From Thalassococcus profundi (GTDB taxonomy: Bacteria > Pseudomonadota > Alphaproteobacteria > Rhodobacterales > Rhodobacteraceae), in the NCBI RefSeq assembly GCF_003344785.1, contig NZ_QPMK01000024.1:1-60067 (forward strand): a stretch of DNA of 60,067 nt. Reading direction: 5' to 3'. Positions 17,035 to 25,875 of this stretch are shown here, one piece after another; positions within the stretch are counted from its first letter, which is position 1, and every line of letters starts with the position of its first letter. Both the position numbers and the translations under genes were made by a program. The notes below the pieces were generated by a model that saw nothing but the letters and a program-made list of their open reading frames with translations, was not told the DNA's origin and ran no database searches.

Positions 17035-18372
17035 TCAGACCTTTTTCTGCAGGATGATTTCGACCCGGCGGTTGCGCGCGCGGCCCTCGCGCGTGCCGTT
17101 GTCCGCAATCGGCTCGGTCGCGGCCTTGCCTTCGGAGGTGACGAGCCCCGCCGGCACGCCGGCCGCGACCAGCATGTCGGCGATGGTCTTGGCGCGCGCC
17201 TCGGACAGACCCTGGTTGGACCGGAACGGGTTCGAGGTCTGCACCGGGATGCTGTCGGTGTGGCCCACGACCTTGACCGCGCCGATGAAGTCGATGTTGT
17301 CGCGGATCACCTGCGCGACGCTGGCCACCAGCGGGCCGTAGCCGTCGTTGAGATCGGCCTTGGACGACCGGAACACCTCGGGATTGGTGGCCTGCATGAC
17401 GACCACGGCAATCGACACGTCTTCGCGCCCCGTCAGCGCCTTCGCGGTGTTCTCGGGCGCCGCCTCGGCAAAGAGCGGCAGCAGTTCAAAGACCAGCGGA
17501 TCGGCGGTCAGCTGCGGCGCCTCGACGGTTTCGATCACCGGGCGGAAGATGTCGGCGCGCTCCGGAGGCGGCAGCACCGAGGCGAGGGTAAAGAGCTGCT
17601 CGCCCCGGTTCGACAGCTGGATCGACAGCCCGACATAGACGGCGGTGATCAGTGCCAGCGCCATCAGGCCGATGGACCACAGCGGCACGATGAAGCGGCG
17701 TTCGTCATCCGTCGCCTCGACGCCTTTCCAGTTCGGCGCCAGCGGCGCCTCGGCCTGGTCGCGGTCGTGCAGCAGCCGGTTCATCTGCACCCGCATCTGC
17801 GCAATCGCCGCCTCGCCCGACCCGCCGTTGATCCGATACTTGCCGCGGAACCCCAGCGACAGGCACAGGAACACCAGCTCCAGCAGTTGCGGGTCGCGTT
17901 CGGGATAGCGGATCAGGTCCTCGGCCAGGTCGAAGAACCGCTCGCCCGCGTCGACATTGCCGTACATCGACACCACAAGCGGCATCCGGGGCCAGCCGGA
18001 ATGCCCGCCCCAAGGCGTGTTCAGCGCGATGTCGTCCAGCAGCGCGCCCACGAACCACGCGCCCTGGTCGGCCCGCGATAGCGGCACCCCGGCGGACACG
18101 GCGGAATCGCGGGCATGGGTCAGGCTTTCCAGCAGGCGGGTGCGCAGCACGTCCGGGTTGTCGGGCGCGGTGGCCCGCTCGAGCTCGGGCGCCATGCCCA
18201 GGAGCGCGGCATAGGCGTTGACCAGAGGGTTATCGCTGGCGCGCGAGATCCGCACCGGCGCCACCGGCGCGGCCCCGGCCTGGCGCTGCGCGGGCTGGGC
18301 GCTGCGGCGCACCGGCCGGATGCGGGTGCGCCCGGCGTCGTTCTCAAGGCCAAAGGGATCGTCTGCGCTCAT
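17035..18372 (-). CDS. tssL: T6SS membrane-complex protein TssL with C-terminal OmpA domain
   Basis: 445 residues. A cytosolic DotU domain (about 55-230; ALLDDIALNTPWGGHSGWP, ERDPQLLELVFLCLSLGFRGKYRI) precedes one membrane helix (about 255-275, PLWSIGLMALALITAVYVGL) and a periplasmic OmpA-like peptidoglycan-binding domain (VKVVGHTDSIPVQTSNPFRSNQGLSEARA ... ARNRRVEI in outline). Such 'evolved' TssL proteins anchor the complex to the cell wall without a separate TagL. It lies between tssK and tssM with gaps of a few bases. Confidence 0.96.
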   Translation of the reverse strand: MSADDPFGLENDAGRTRIRPVRRSAQPAQRQAGAAPVAPVRISRASDNPLVNAYAALLGMAPELERATAPDNPDVLRTRLLESLTHARDSAVSAGVPLSRADQGAWFVGALLDDIALNTPWGGHSGWPRMPLVVSMYGNVDAGERFFDLAEDLIRYPERDPQLLELVFLCLSLGFRGKYRINGGSGEAAIAQMRVQMNRLLHDRDQAEAPLAPNWKGVEATDDERRFIVPLWSIGLMALALITAVYVGLSIQLSNRGEQLFTLASVLPPPERADIFRPVIETVEAPQLTADPLVFELLPLFAEAAPENTAKALTGREDVSIAVVVMQATNPEVFRSSKADLNDGYGPLVASVAQVIRDNIDFIGAVKVVGHTDSIPVQTSNPFRSNQGLSEARAKTIADMLVAAGVPAGLVTSEGKAATEPIADNGTREGRARNRRVEIILQKKV

Positions 18373-18376
18373 GTCA

Positions 18377-19708
18377 TCACCGGCTCACCGCGTAACAGTC
18401 GATCTGGGGTTCCCGCTCGAGGTTCCCCGCCACCCCCAGCACGAAGCCCGGCGCATCCGCCAGCGCCGCCCAGTGCTCGGACGTGCGGTCCAGTTCCAGG
18501 CACAGCCGGTCGCCGTCGTAGGGGATCTCGCGCGGCTGGCTGTTCAGCGGCTTGAGCGGGATACCGGTCAGCCGCGATTTCCAGAGCGAGTCGAAGGCAT
18601 CCGCCGCTCCAACCGTGGCCTGATCGACGAAAATCTTGCGCAGCAGCTTTTCCGAGATGTCGCCGCCCACGCGCAGCACGATGCGGCTGCTGGCGATGAT
18701 CTCGGGGTTGTCGATGCGCACGGTCCAGATGTTCTCGGAATGGCGCGACACCCGCAGCGCACGGCTCTTGGGCTCCACGTGCCGCAGCGACAGCACCAGC
18801 GACCGCAGCGTGTCCGCCAGCGCCTGGAAGCTCAGCTGAGGATCGGTGTGATCGTAGTCCGGCAGATCGCCCAGGCGGCGCGCCGAGGCGCCAAAGGTGG
18901 CCATCCGCCCGGCCAGCCCCGCCAGTTCCTGGTACAGTGCCGAAGGGTGATCGTTGAGCTGCGCCCCCATATGCGCCAGCCGCGGCCGCGCGGCATTGGC
19001 CAGCTCCAGGATCAGCAGGTTCTCCATGGAGGCACCTGTACCGCCCAGCACCATGGCCCCATGCGCATCGGCGATGCGGTCGAGCCCGGTCACCATCTCC
19101 TTCAGGAGCTGGCCGTACCAGTCCACCGCACCGATGTTGAGCGCCGGCGGGATGAAGTCCTTGTCGAGCGCCACCGCCCCCTCGGCGGTCAGCCCCTCGA
19201 TCCGGGCAACCGGCAGGGTGCTGTAGCCCGCGACCTCGTCGCCGGGCAGCAGCAGCTTGGGGGCAAGCGCGGCGACCTCGATCTCGGTCGGTTCGGCGCC
19301 GCCGCGGATGATGTCTCGCACTTCGATCACCGTACCGCGATAGCGGGTGCCGCTGGGGTCGGCATGGGCCGGGTCGATCTGCGCGCCGCTGCCCGCCGTG
19401 GGCAGCGCGAGGTAGACATGCCCCGCGCCGGACTTGGCGCTGACCGGCACCGACGCCACCGACTCCGTGTCGCCGGGCACCGCGAAGAAGGTGCCGTCGG
19501 GCAGCACGCCCTCGGCCACCGCCACGGCGACCTGTCCTTCCTCCAGGGCGATCGTGTCCAGCTCCAGCTTCGTAAAGCCGAAGGCATGGCGCGGCAGGGC
19601 CCCCAGGACCTGGCGGATCAGCCAGTCCGTGTGCCGGTCCTGCTGTTGCAGATGCTGGGTCCGAAGGAACAGCCCCTCGGACCAGACCACCTTGTTCCTG
19701 TCAGTCAT
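18377..19708 (-). CDS. tssK: T6SS baseplate protein TssK
   Basis: 443 residues beginning MTDRNKVVWSEGLFLRTQHLQQQDRH, the standard TssK opening, and continuing with the shell-like domain and a C-terminal head (VRIDNPEIIASSRIVLRVGG). TssK trimers connect the baseplate (TssE-F-G and VgrG) to the TssL/TssM membrane complex. Full length and in the usual position between tssJ and tssL. Confidence 0.96.
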   Translation of the reverse strand: MTDRNKVVWSEGLFLRTQHLQQQDRHTDWLIRQVLGALPRHAFGFTKLELDTIALEEGQVAVAVAEGVLPDGTFFAVPGDTESVASVPVSAKSGAGHVYLALPTAGSGAQIDPAHADPSGTRYRGTVIEVRDIIRGGAEPTEIEVAALAPKLLLPGDEVAGYSTLPVARIEGLTAEGAVALDKDFIPPALNIGAVDWYGQLLKEMVTGLDRIADAHGAMVLGGTGASMENLLILELANAARPRLAHMGAQLNDHPSALYQELAGLAGRMATFGASARRLGDLPDYDHTDPQLSFQALADTLRSLVLSLRHVEPKSRALRVSRHSENIWTVRIDNPEIIASSRIVLRVGGDISEKLLRKIFVDQATVGAADAFDSLWKSRLTGIPLKPLNSQPREIPYDGDRLCLELDRTSEHWAALADAPGFVLGVAGNLEREPQIDCYAVSR

Positions 19709-19729
19709 GTTCGTCCTTCTGACGTGGTC

Positions 19730-20182
19730 TCAGACCGCGGCAAGCGACAGCCCGCCCGATCCGACCGTGATGAGAAGCCCCTGGCTAGCGCCGGGCGCTG
19801 GGATCTTGTCGCGCACCGTGCGTCCGGTGGGGCTGATGAAGCCGCCGACCACGCCGATCATGCTGGTCGAGGGCTGGATGGTGATGGCGCGGCTCGCCGA
19901 TCCGCCGGGGGCCAGGACCAGTTGGTCGGCCTTGACGAGGTCGCTACCCAGCGCGCCGGACGGGTCCTGCAGGGCAAAGTAGTCGGCGGCGTCGAAGGCG
20001 CCCGAGCCGGACAGCTGCAGGATCGACAGGGTCACCGGGCGGTCGCCGCCGCCCGAGCCGCGGTTCATGCCGGGCTGGGCGCGGGCGGTGACCGTCAGGA
20101 CCGTCGGTTCCTCCGGCCCGCAACCGGCCAGCGCGAGGCCTGCGGCAGAAGTCAGCAGAAAGGTACGGCGTGGAAAAATCAT
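19730..20182 (-). CDS. tssJ: T6SS outer-membrane lipoprotein TssJ
   Basis: About 150 residues. The ATG at 20180-20182 is preferred because it follows an AAGGGAG ribosome site and begins a clean lipoprotein signal (MIFPRRTFLLTSAAGLALAGC; lipobox LAGC). An in-frame extension to a TTG at 20266 would overlap tagH and spoil the signal. The mature part is the transthyretin-like TssJ domain that binds the periplasmic end of TssM. The FPRRTF segment resembles a weak twin-arginine pattern; Sec export with lipidation is more likely. Confidence 0.92.
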   Translation of the reverse strand: MIFPRRTFLLTSAAGLALAGCGPEEPTVLTVTARAQPGMNRGSGGGDRPVTLSILQLSGSGAFDAADYFALQDPSGALGSDLVKADQLVLAPGGSASRAITIQPSTSMIGVVGGFISPTGRTVRDKIPAPGASQGLLITVGSGGLSLAAV

Positions 20183-20186
20183 CGTC

Positions 20187-21695
20187 TCAACTCCCTTTGT
20201 TTTCATAGGCATCTCTGAAATCGGCCCCGACATCTCCAAGGAACTGCTTTTCGGCCGATTGCGCAATGTCGCGGTAGCGGTCTTCGTAGATCTGCCACAA
20301 CTTCGCCTTGCGGCCCCCTGCGGCGAGGGATTCGAGCAGGCCGACGTCGGCCATCTCCTTTTCGATCTCCGCCGGGTCGAACTTGTCGACCATGCGCCGC
20401 AGCGCGATCTGCAGGGCGCTCCAGGTTCGGACCTGGTGGTCGGCCAGGTCGCGAAAGGCCGCCGGCACCGCCTGGTCGGGGGCGAGGTAGCCGCGCCCCC
20501 GCGGACGGATCAGCGCCGCAAGCGCGTCCTCGGGTGTGGCAAGGAACTTGAGAGGGTTCACATCGGCATTGGCGATGATGGTCTGGGCCACGCGGACCTT
20601 CTGCTTTTCCTGCGCACGGGTGCGCAACAGCAGCATCACCCCCTCGACGAGGTCGTGCAGGCACTGCCCGAGATGCGCCATTTCGGCGGCGGGATCCTCG
20701 GGCCGGGGCAGGCTTTCGGGGTCCAGACCCATGCCGCGCAGCAGTGCGTCGCGCAGGTCGCCGTCCTCGGCGGAGAGGGGCCGCGGCGCCGGTTTGGGCG
20801 CGGCCGCGTGGGCTGGCAGCACTTCCGGTTCGGGTTCGGGTTCGGGCGGCGCCGATTCCGGCAAGGGTTCGGGCGGCACCGGCGCGGGGTCCGGCGCCTC
20901 GAAAAGCGGCGCGTCGAACAGCGGTTTCTCCGCAGCAGGCGGCTCTTCCGGAGCCTCGGCGGGTAGTGGCCTCTCCGCGACCGGCTCGACCTTCCAGCTG
21001 TCGAAAATGTCCTTCTTGACCGGCGGCGCCTCGGGCTCGGGTTCCGGCGCGCGCGGTCTGGCCGCCTCCTCCTCTCGTGGCGTCGACGTGTCGAAATATC
21101 CGCCGCGCGACGGGCGGTCCGGCGCGGACTCGGACTCTTGCGATTGCGGGCGGCGCAGGTCGAGCCCGAACGGATCGGCCTGGTCCAGCGGTCGCGGGTT
21201 GCGCGCCACTTCCTTGTGCCGCTCGTCGGGTTTGCCGTCGCTGCGCAGGCCGAACGGGTCCGGCAGGTTCGCCGGGCGCGGCGCCACCGGCTCGGGCGGC
21301 GGGGCGGGCGGTTCGTCGGCAAAGAAGCCGCCGCGCGCCGCCGGGCCCGGTTTCGGTGCCTCCGTCCCAGGCGCTGCCCCCCGCGCGGCTTCGACGCGCA
21401 GCACGAAATCGCCCATGTGCAGCCGCATCCCCGGCTCTACCGGCACGGATTTGCCGGTGCCCACCGGGCTGGAGGCATTGTCGATGAAAAGCCCGCCGGA
21501 CGAGGCATCGGTCACCATGATGCGCCCGCCCTCCTCGCTCAGGATGCAGTGGCGGCGCGAGACATAGGCGCTCGGATCGTCGAGCTGCCAGTCGGCATCG
21601 TCGCCACGCCCGATGCTGAGCTGGCCGCCGGTGAACAGGTGTTCCGACACCGCCTGCGGCCCCGGCGCGGATTCGATGACAAGGCGCAGGGTCAT
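20187..21695 (-). CDS. tagH: T6SS FHA-domain protein TagH (Fha)
   Basis: 502 residues. The N-terminal FHA domain (about 1-105) shows the phosphothreonine-binding pattern: IGRGDDADWQLDD, SRRHC and GLFIDNAS. A long Pro/Glu-rich disordered linker (about 110-300) leads to the C-terminal TagH domain (about 305-500, DALLRGMGL ... DRYRDIAQSAEKQFL). In the threonine phosphorylation pathway PpkA phosphorylates the FHA protein, PppA reverses this and TagF represses it; all four are in this window. It overlaps tssG by four bases and precedes tssJ. Confidence 0.93.
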   Translation of the reverse strand: MTLRLVIESAPGPQAVSEHLFTGGQLSIGRGDDADWQLDDPSAYVSRRHCILSEEGGRIMVTDASSGGLFIDNASSPVGTGKSVPVEPGMRLHMGDFVLRVEAARGAAPGTEAPKPGPAARGGFFADEPPAPPPEPVAPRPANLPDPFGLRSDGKPDERHKEVARNPRPLDQADPFGLDLRRPQSQESESAPDRPSRGGYFDTSTPREEEAARPRAPEPEPEAPPVKKDIFDSWKVEPVAERPLPAEAPEEPPAAEKPLFDAPLFEAPDPAPVPPEPLPESAPPEPEPEPEVLPAHAAAPKPAPRPLSAEDGDLRDALLRGMGLDPESLPRPEDPAAEMAHLGQCLHDLVEGVMLLLRTRAQEKQKVRVAQTIIANADVNPLKFLATPEDALAALIRPRGRGYLAPDQAVPAAFRDLADHQVRTWSALQIALRRMVDKFDPAEIEKEMADVGLLESLAAGGRKAKLWQIYEDRYRDIAQSAEKQFLGDVGADFRDAYENKGS

Positions 21696-22738
21696 GCGGC
21701 ACTCCTTTCCGGCGGTCGTTCGGTGACATTGGCAAAGCTCAGGTCGTCGGCATCGCGCGCCGGATCGGGGTTGAGCCAGGTGGTGCGGCCCAGCTGGCAG
21801 GACCCAAGCCGCGCCGCGGGCACTTCGTCGGCGGCCAGGATCAGCCTCAGGCCGAAGGCGATATCCTTTCCGGCGGCAAAGACCAGCGCCTGCCGCAGCC
21901 GGTCCCGCGCGGCGGTGTCATCCAGAAAAGCGGTAAACTCCGCCAGCGTCAGCGGCCCCACCCGCAGTTCCGCATGGGCCTGCCGGTCGAAGACCCGGCC
22001 GCCGACCACGGCACCGGTGCCGAGACCGGCGTGCTGCATCCCCAACCGGCTTTGCAGGTGCTCCGGCAGGTCGATCCAGACACCCAGGTATTCCGTCAGC
22101 GCCACCGGCACGCCCAGCACCGTCTCCAGGAACGCGGTCAGCCGTTCGGGGCTGCGCGCCTCGAGCGCCAGCGACGTGGCATGGCGCAGTTTCGCCCCGT
22201 CGAGCCGTACGTCCCCGGTCGTGGTCCCCGGCAGCCCCAGCCCGGCGAGAGAGCGCATCATCGCCGTGACCCGCCCGCCGTCGCCATGGGCGATATGGAC
22301 CTCGGGCCGGGCGTCGGCCCAGGCCCGCCAGTAGAGCGCGATCATCCGGTGCTGCAGCATGTTGACGAAGTCGAGGAAGGAGGTGTCCGCGCTCGCCCCC
22401 TGGCTGTCTCCGGCGAACCAGCGGTTCGACAGGCGCTGCATGATCCAGCGCGTCATATGCAGAGGCATCGGGCCTTCCGGTCCGATCAGGCCCAGCACGT
22501 TGACGTTGATCTGCGGCGGCGCCTCGGCCGCGCCGGGCGTGACCTCGGCGACATCGCTGGCGGCGAAGGCCATGCGCGCGCTCTGGCCCAGACGCGCCGG
22601 TTCGCGCCCGGCTCCGCCCGCCCGGCCAAAGCGCAGCTCGGCGGTTTCGAGCTGGCGCAGCAGCTCGAAAAAATCCATGCCCGCGACTGCCGAGGGGTCG
22701 GTCAGATCAGGGCGCGTGTTCCGGGCGTCATCGGCCAT
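21692..22738 (-). CDS. tssG: T6SS baseplate protein TssG
   Basis: 348 residues from the ATG at 22736-22738, MADDARNTRPDLTDPSAVAGMDFFELLRQLE, which matches the usual TssG start. A longer frame to 23272 is only the antisense-like shadow of tssF and is not used. Conserved blocks include GLIGPEGPMPLHMT, FLDFVNMLQHRMIALYWRAW and the C-terminal LGSCQLGRTTWL. TssG joins two TssF copies in each baseplate wedge. It overlaps the 3' end of tssF by 37 bases, which implies translational coupling. Confidence 0.95.
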   Translation of the reverse strand: MADDARNTRPDLTDPSAVAGMDFFELLRQLETAELRFGRAGGAGREPARLGQSARMAFAASDVAEVTPGAAEAPPQINVNVLGLIGPEGPMPLHMTRWIMQRLSNRWFAGDSQGASADTSFLDFVNMLQHRMIALYWRAWADARPEVHIAHGDGGRVTAMMRSLAGLGLPGTTTGDVRLDGAKLRHATSLALEARSPERLTAFLETVLGVPVALTEYLGVWIDLPEHLQSRLGMQHAGLGTGAVVGGRVFDRQAHAELRVGPLTLAEFTAFLDDTAARDRLRQALVFAAGKDIAFGLRLILAADEVPAARLGSCQLGRTTWLNPDPARDADDLSFANVTERPPERSAA

Positions 22739-24579
22739 CGAACCTCCGTCTGGGCCTGGGTGAGCTGTGTGCGGGTGCAGACAAACGAATTGATCGCGGA
22801 ATGGCGCGCAAAGAGCCGCGCCAGAAGCGCCGAGAGCAGCAGCGCCGAGCCGCCGGACAGCAGCCCTTCGTTGATGTCGAGCGTGATTTCCGTGCCATGG
22901 CCAAAACACAGCGGCCCCGGCACTTGCAGCCGTTCGACCACCGGACGCGACCGCAGCCGCACGAGCGAAGCGCCGTGCCGCGCCAGCGCCGGGTCGCCGC
23001 GGTCGGCGTAGAGCTTGATGAGGGCGCGCAGCGGCTCGGCGCCAGCCTCGTCCCCGGCGAGCGAGATGTGGTTCAGCGACAGCTGCGAGATCCAGCGCCA
23101 GGTCAGGTCGTCGATGCGCCGCTCGTCCGTCGCACCCGAAGGCAGGCTGGCGCGCAGGCTGGCGCGCGGGCGTTTCACCGGCGACAGCAGCGTCACGGTC
23201 TGCACCGGATCGCCAGAGTCCAGCGTCAGCACCGGCATGTCGTCGAGGATCGGCAGGTCGCGGTTGGTGCAAAGTGCGCGCACGTCCAACCGCCGCAGCG
23301 GCGCCGCGGCACGCCGCTGGCTGGGTCGGCCCACAGAGATGTAGAAGTCGTCGCCGACATAGCTGCTGCGGGTCTGGCCGCGCCGGACCTCTTCGGTGTC
23401 GGGGCGGCGCGGACGGCGGTCGGCGGAATAGACATGGCCGCTGTCGGCCTGCGCTTCGGTCGAGAAGAGCGGCGTCACCCGCGCCTGCGGGCCCTCGTTT
23501 TCGGCATCTTCGACCCGCAACAGGCGGTAGATCTCAAAATCCCGCGGGCGGGTGCGGTCGGCCTGAACGATATGCGCGGCGCGGTTGGCGCGCAGTTCGA
23601 CGATGTTGCATTCGTGCTCGAACAAGTTGACCACCGGCGTCACGAAGAGCTGAAAGTCGGCGGCCGAGATGCTGGTCAGCTCGGGCCGTTCGCGGTCCAG
23701 CAGCACCACCAGTTCGACGTCATGGGTGCCGCTGGCGCGGATCACCGGCGACAACCCGTCGAGCCGCAGGAAATAGAACCGCTCGGGCATCAGGAAGTAT
23801 TCCCGGAGCAGGCGGTAGCCTTCGAAGGACGACCGGACCCGCGGCAGCAGCGCCTCGGCATCGTCGATGCCGACCATGGCGGGCGCGCCGACCCGCCGGA
23901 ATCGGGTGGTTGCGTCGGCCGGCCGCGCCACCGCCCCGGCGCCGAAACCGAACACCGCGTCGAAGATCGTACCACCACGGGTGCCGGCCCCGAAGTAGAG
24001 GTCGAGCCGGTCCAGCGACAGGTCCGCCAACGATCCCGCGCCCTGCCGCTTCAGCGCGATGCGAATGCCCGCCGCGGCCCCGCGCGCGGCGGGCTCTCCG
24101 ACGCCGGCCTGCGCCAGCGCGCCCTTGTCCTGCAGATAGCCGACCGCGCCGATCTGTACCGGCCAGAGGTGAACGGGCTGCGCGGTCGTGTAGGTGCAGC
24201 GGGTCTGCTGCCCTTCGCGCAGGCCCGACATCATCCGCGTGCCGCGCTTCATCACGTGGCCGTCGAACATGCGCTGTACCTGCGGCCCGGGCGTCATCGC
24301 CGCCATGGTCATCGCGGGCGCCGGGCCGGCAAGGTCGGGATACAGCGTGTCGATCAGGTTGCGGGTATAGCGGCTGGCCTCGCCATCGACCTTGAGCCGG
24401 GTCCGCGCGGCCAGAAAGGCGACGCCCTCCAGCAATCGCTCCACGTAAGGGTCCGGACAGGGGATCGCATCCATCGACAGGTTGCGCGCGACATTGGGAT
24501 GCAGCGCCGCGAATTCCTGCGCAAGCGAGCGGATATGCGACAGCTCCTCTTCGTAATATTCGAGAAACGCCTGGTCCAT
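22702..24579 (-). CDS. tssF: T6SS baseplate protein TssF
   Basis: 625 residues starting MDQAFLEYYEEELSHIRSLAQEFAALHP, the typical TssF opening, followed by PDPYVERLLEGVAFLAAR. Full length. TssF is the gp6-like baseplate wedge protein that recruits VgrG and contacts TssK. Its ATG shares its first base position with the tssE stop region, so tssE and tssF are translationally coupled. Confidence 0.96.
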   Translation of the reverse strand: MDQAFLEYYEEELSHIRSLAQEFAALHPNVARNLSMDAIPCPDPYVERLLEGVAFLAARTRLKVDGEASRYTRNLIDTLYPDLAGPAPAMTMAAMTPGPQVQRMFDGHVMKRGTRMMSGLREGQQTRCTYTTAQPVHLWPVQIGAVGYLQDKGALAQAGVGEPAARGAAAGIRIALKRQGAGSLADLSLDRLDLYFGAGTRGGTIFDAVFGFGAGAVARPADATTRFRRVGAPAMVGIDDAEALLPRVRSSFEGYRLLREYFLMPERFYFLRLDGLSPVIRASGTHDVELVVLLDRERPELTSISAADFQLFVTPVVNLFEHECNIVELRANRAAHIVQADRTRPRDFEIYRLLRVEDAENEGPQARVTPLFSTEAQADSGHVYSADRRPRRPDTEEVRRGQTRSSYVGDDFYISVGRPSQRRAAAPLRRLDVRALCTNRDLPILDDMPVLTLDSGDPVQTVTLLSPVKRPRASLRASLPSGATDERRIDDLTWRWISQLSLNHISLAGDEAGAEPLRALIKLYADRGDPALARHGASLVRLRSRPVVERLQVPGPLCFGHGTEITLDINEGLLSGGSALLLSALLARLFARHSAINSFVCTRTQLTQAQTEVRWPMTPGTRALI

Positions 24580-25328
24580 CAGCGCACCTCCAGCGCGGTC
24601 ATGGCCTGACCGTTGTCGAGGTCGATGCTGGTCGACAGGCGCAGCCGCTCGGGCACCGGCGACAGCAGCAGGACCCCGTCGATGTCGATGCGCAGCCCGG
24701 TCTTTTCGCCGCTGCGCACGCGCACCTTGACGCTCTCCTTCTTCAACCGCGGCTCGTAGATGTTCAGCACCGCCTTGATCTCGCGGGCAAGATCGTCCTT
24801 GTCGAAATCCGATCCCATGCGCCCGGAAAAGGACGGCACGCCGTAGTTGAGCACTGAGGCGCGCACCTCGGGGAAGTCGGCCAGCTGGCTGGTCGGGTCC
24901 GGGTGGTCCAGGGCTTCGCGGTCGCTGAGCAGGAACTTCGCCTCCATACGTTCGATGTTGAACAGCATTTCGATGTCGCGGCGCACCGCCTCGCGCAGCA
25001 CGTCGGCGGTCACGATCACGCCGCTCTCCTCGAGCCTGCGGCGCCGCGTGGTAAGCTGCACCACCCGATGCGCCAGCTGCCGCGTGTCGGGCGACAGATC
25101 CTCGCGCCGTTCGATGGCACGAGCGCCGCCCGCGATGAGCGCGGCGGCGTCCTCTTCGGCATCGGCCCGGTCGCTGCCGGCCTCGGCCATGATCTCGGTC
25201 ACCAGATCGCGGCGCAGCGCGTCGGATTCGGCGACCAGACCCGGCAGGTCGTCGACCAGCCTGTCCCAGAGAGACGGCTGGACGGCTTCCTGCCGGGACA
25301 CGGAGGGGGCATTGGTGCGGTCAGTCAC
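24579..25328 (-). CDS. tssE: T6SS baseplate protein TssE with N-terminal extension
   Basis: 249 residues. The C-terminal 150 residues carry the gp25-like fold (VLREAVRRDIEMLFNIER, DFPEVRASVLNYGVPSFSG, YEPRLKKESVKVRV). Most TssE proteins are 130-180 residues; the extra N-terminal 80-90 residues are charged and alanine-rich, probably helical. They may contact neighbouring baseplate proteins or be a lineage feature. TssE nucleates sheath polymerisation on the baseplate. Confidence 0.93.
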   Translation of the reverse strand: MTDRTNAPSVSRQEAVQPSLWDRLVDDLPGLVAESDALRRDLVTEIMAEAGSDRADAEEDAAALIAGGARAIERREDLSPDTRQLAHRVVQLTTRRRRLEESGVIVTADVLREAVRRDIEMLFNIERMEAKFLLSDREALDHPDPTSQLADFPEVRASVLNYGVPSFSGRMGSDFDKDDLAREIKAVLNIYEPRLKKESVKVRVRSGEKTGLRIDIDGVLLLSPVPERLRLSTSIDLDNGQAMTALEVR

Positions 25329-25354
25329 AGATCAATGCCCCGCCCCTGCGATCC

Positions 25355-25843
25355 TCAGACACCCGCGGCGATGTCGTAGCTGATCTCGTGCTCGTCGCCC
25401 GCCGAGTGGTCATCGGCCTGCACGACGTATTTCACGGTGACGTTCTCGAACACGAGGCCAAGCGCCTCTTCCATGATCTCGCCGCCCTCGACATCCCCGA
25501 TCCCGAGGATCTCGGATTTCGAGATGGTGACGTTCTCCATGGTGATGATCAGGTAGTCGAGATGCGCGTCACCGCTGTCCTTGCGGACCGACAGGATCAT
25601 GTCCGGGAAGGACTTGCCCTGCATACAGGCCAGTTGAAGGTACGGGGTCGAGGCGTCGACGAACTTCTTGAGCATCAGGGCGCCGACCTGGGCGCGGGCG
25701 CGCGACCGGCCCTTGCCGACCTGCGCGGCCGACCCCTGTTCGATGTTCCACATGATGTCGTGGATGTCGATCTCGTCTTCGTGCTCGGTACGCTGCGATT
25801 CACCGGCGATGTCGCCGATCTTGAGATATCCGGTTAATGGCAT
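25355..25843 (-). CDS. hcp: T6SS inner-tube protein Hcp (TssD)
   Basis: 162 residues, MPLTGYLKIGDIAGESQRTEHEDEIDI, with the standard Hcp features EIDIHDIMWNIEQG and LTITMENVTISKSE-like strands. The ATG follows a strong AAAGGAGACC ribosome site, fitting the high expression expected of the tube subunit. No C-terminal toxin extension is present. It sits 32 bases after tssC inside the main leftward operon. Confidence 0.96.
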   Translation of the reverse strand: MPLTGYLKIGDIAGESQRTEHEDEIDIHDIMWNIEQGSAAQVGKGRSRARAQVGALMLKKFVDASTPYLQLACMQGKSFPDMILSVRKDSGDAHLDYLIITMENVTISKSEILGIGDVEGGEIMEEALGLVFENVTVKYVVQADDHSAGDEHEISYDIAAGV

Positions 25844-25875
25844 TTGGTGGTCTCCTTTTGGTTAAATAAATTCTC

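Noticed and set aside
13939-18081. A 1380-codon open frame on the plus strand opposite tssM and tssL
   Set aside because: High GC leaves antisense frames open. The product is Arg/Gln/His-rich without domains, and the opposite strand encodes clear TssM and TssL.
22739-23272. Upstream extension of tssG within the tssF gene
   Set aside because: The product is Ala/Arg-rich and out of frame with tssF, while the ATG at 22736-22738 matches the family start.
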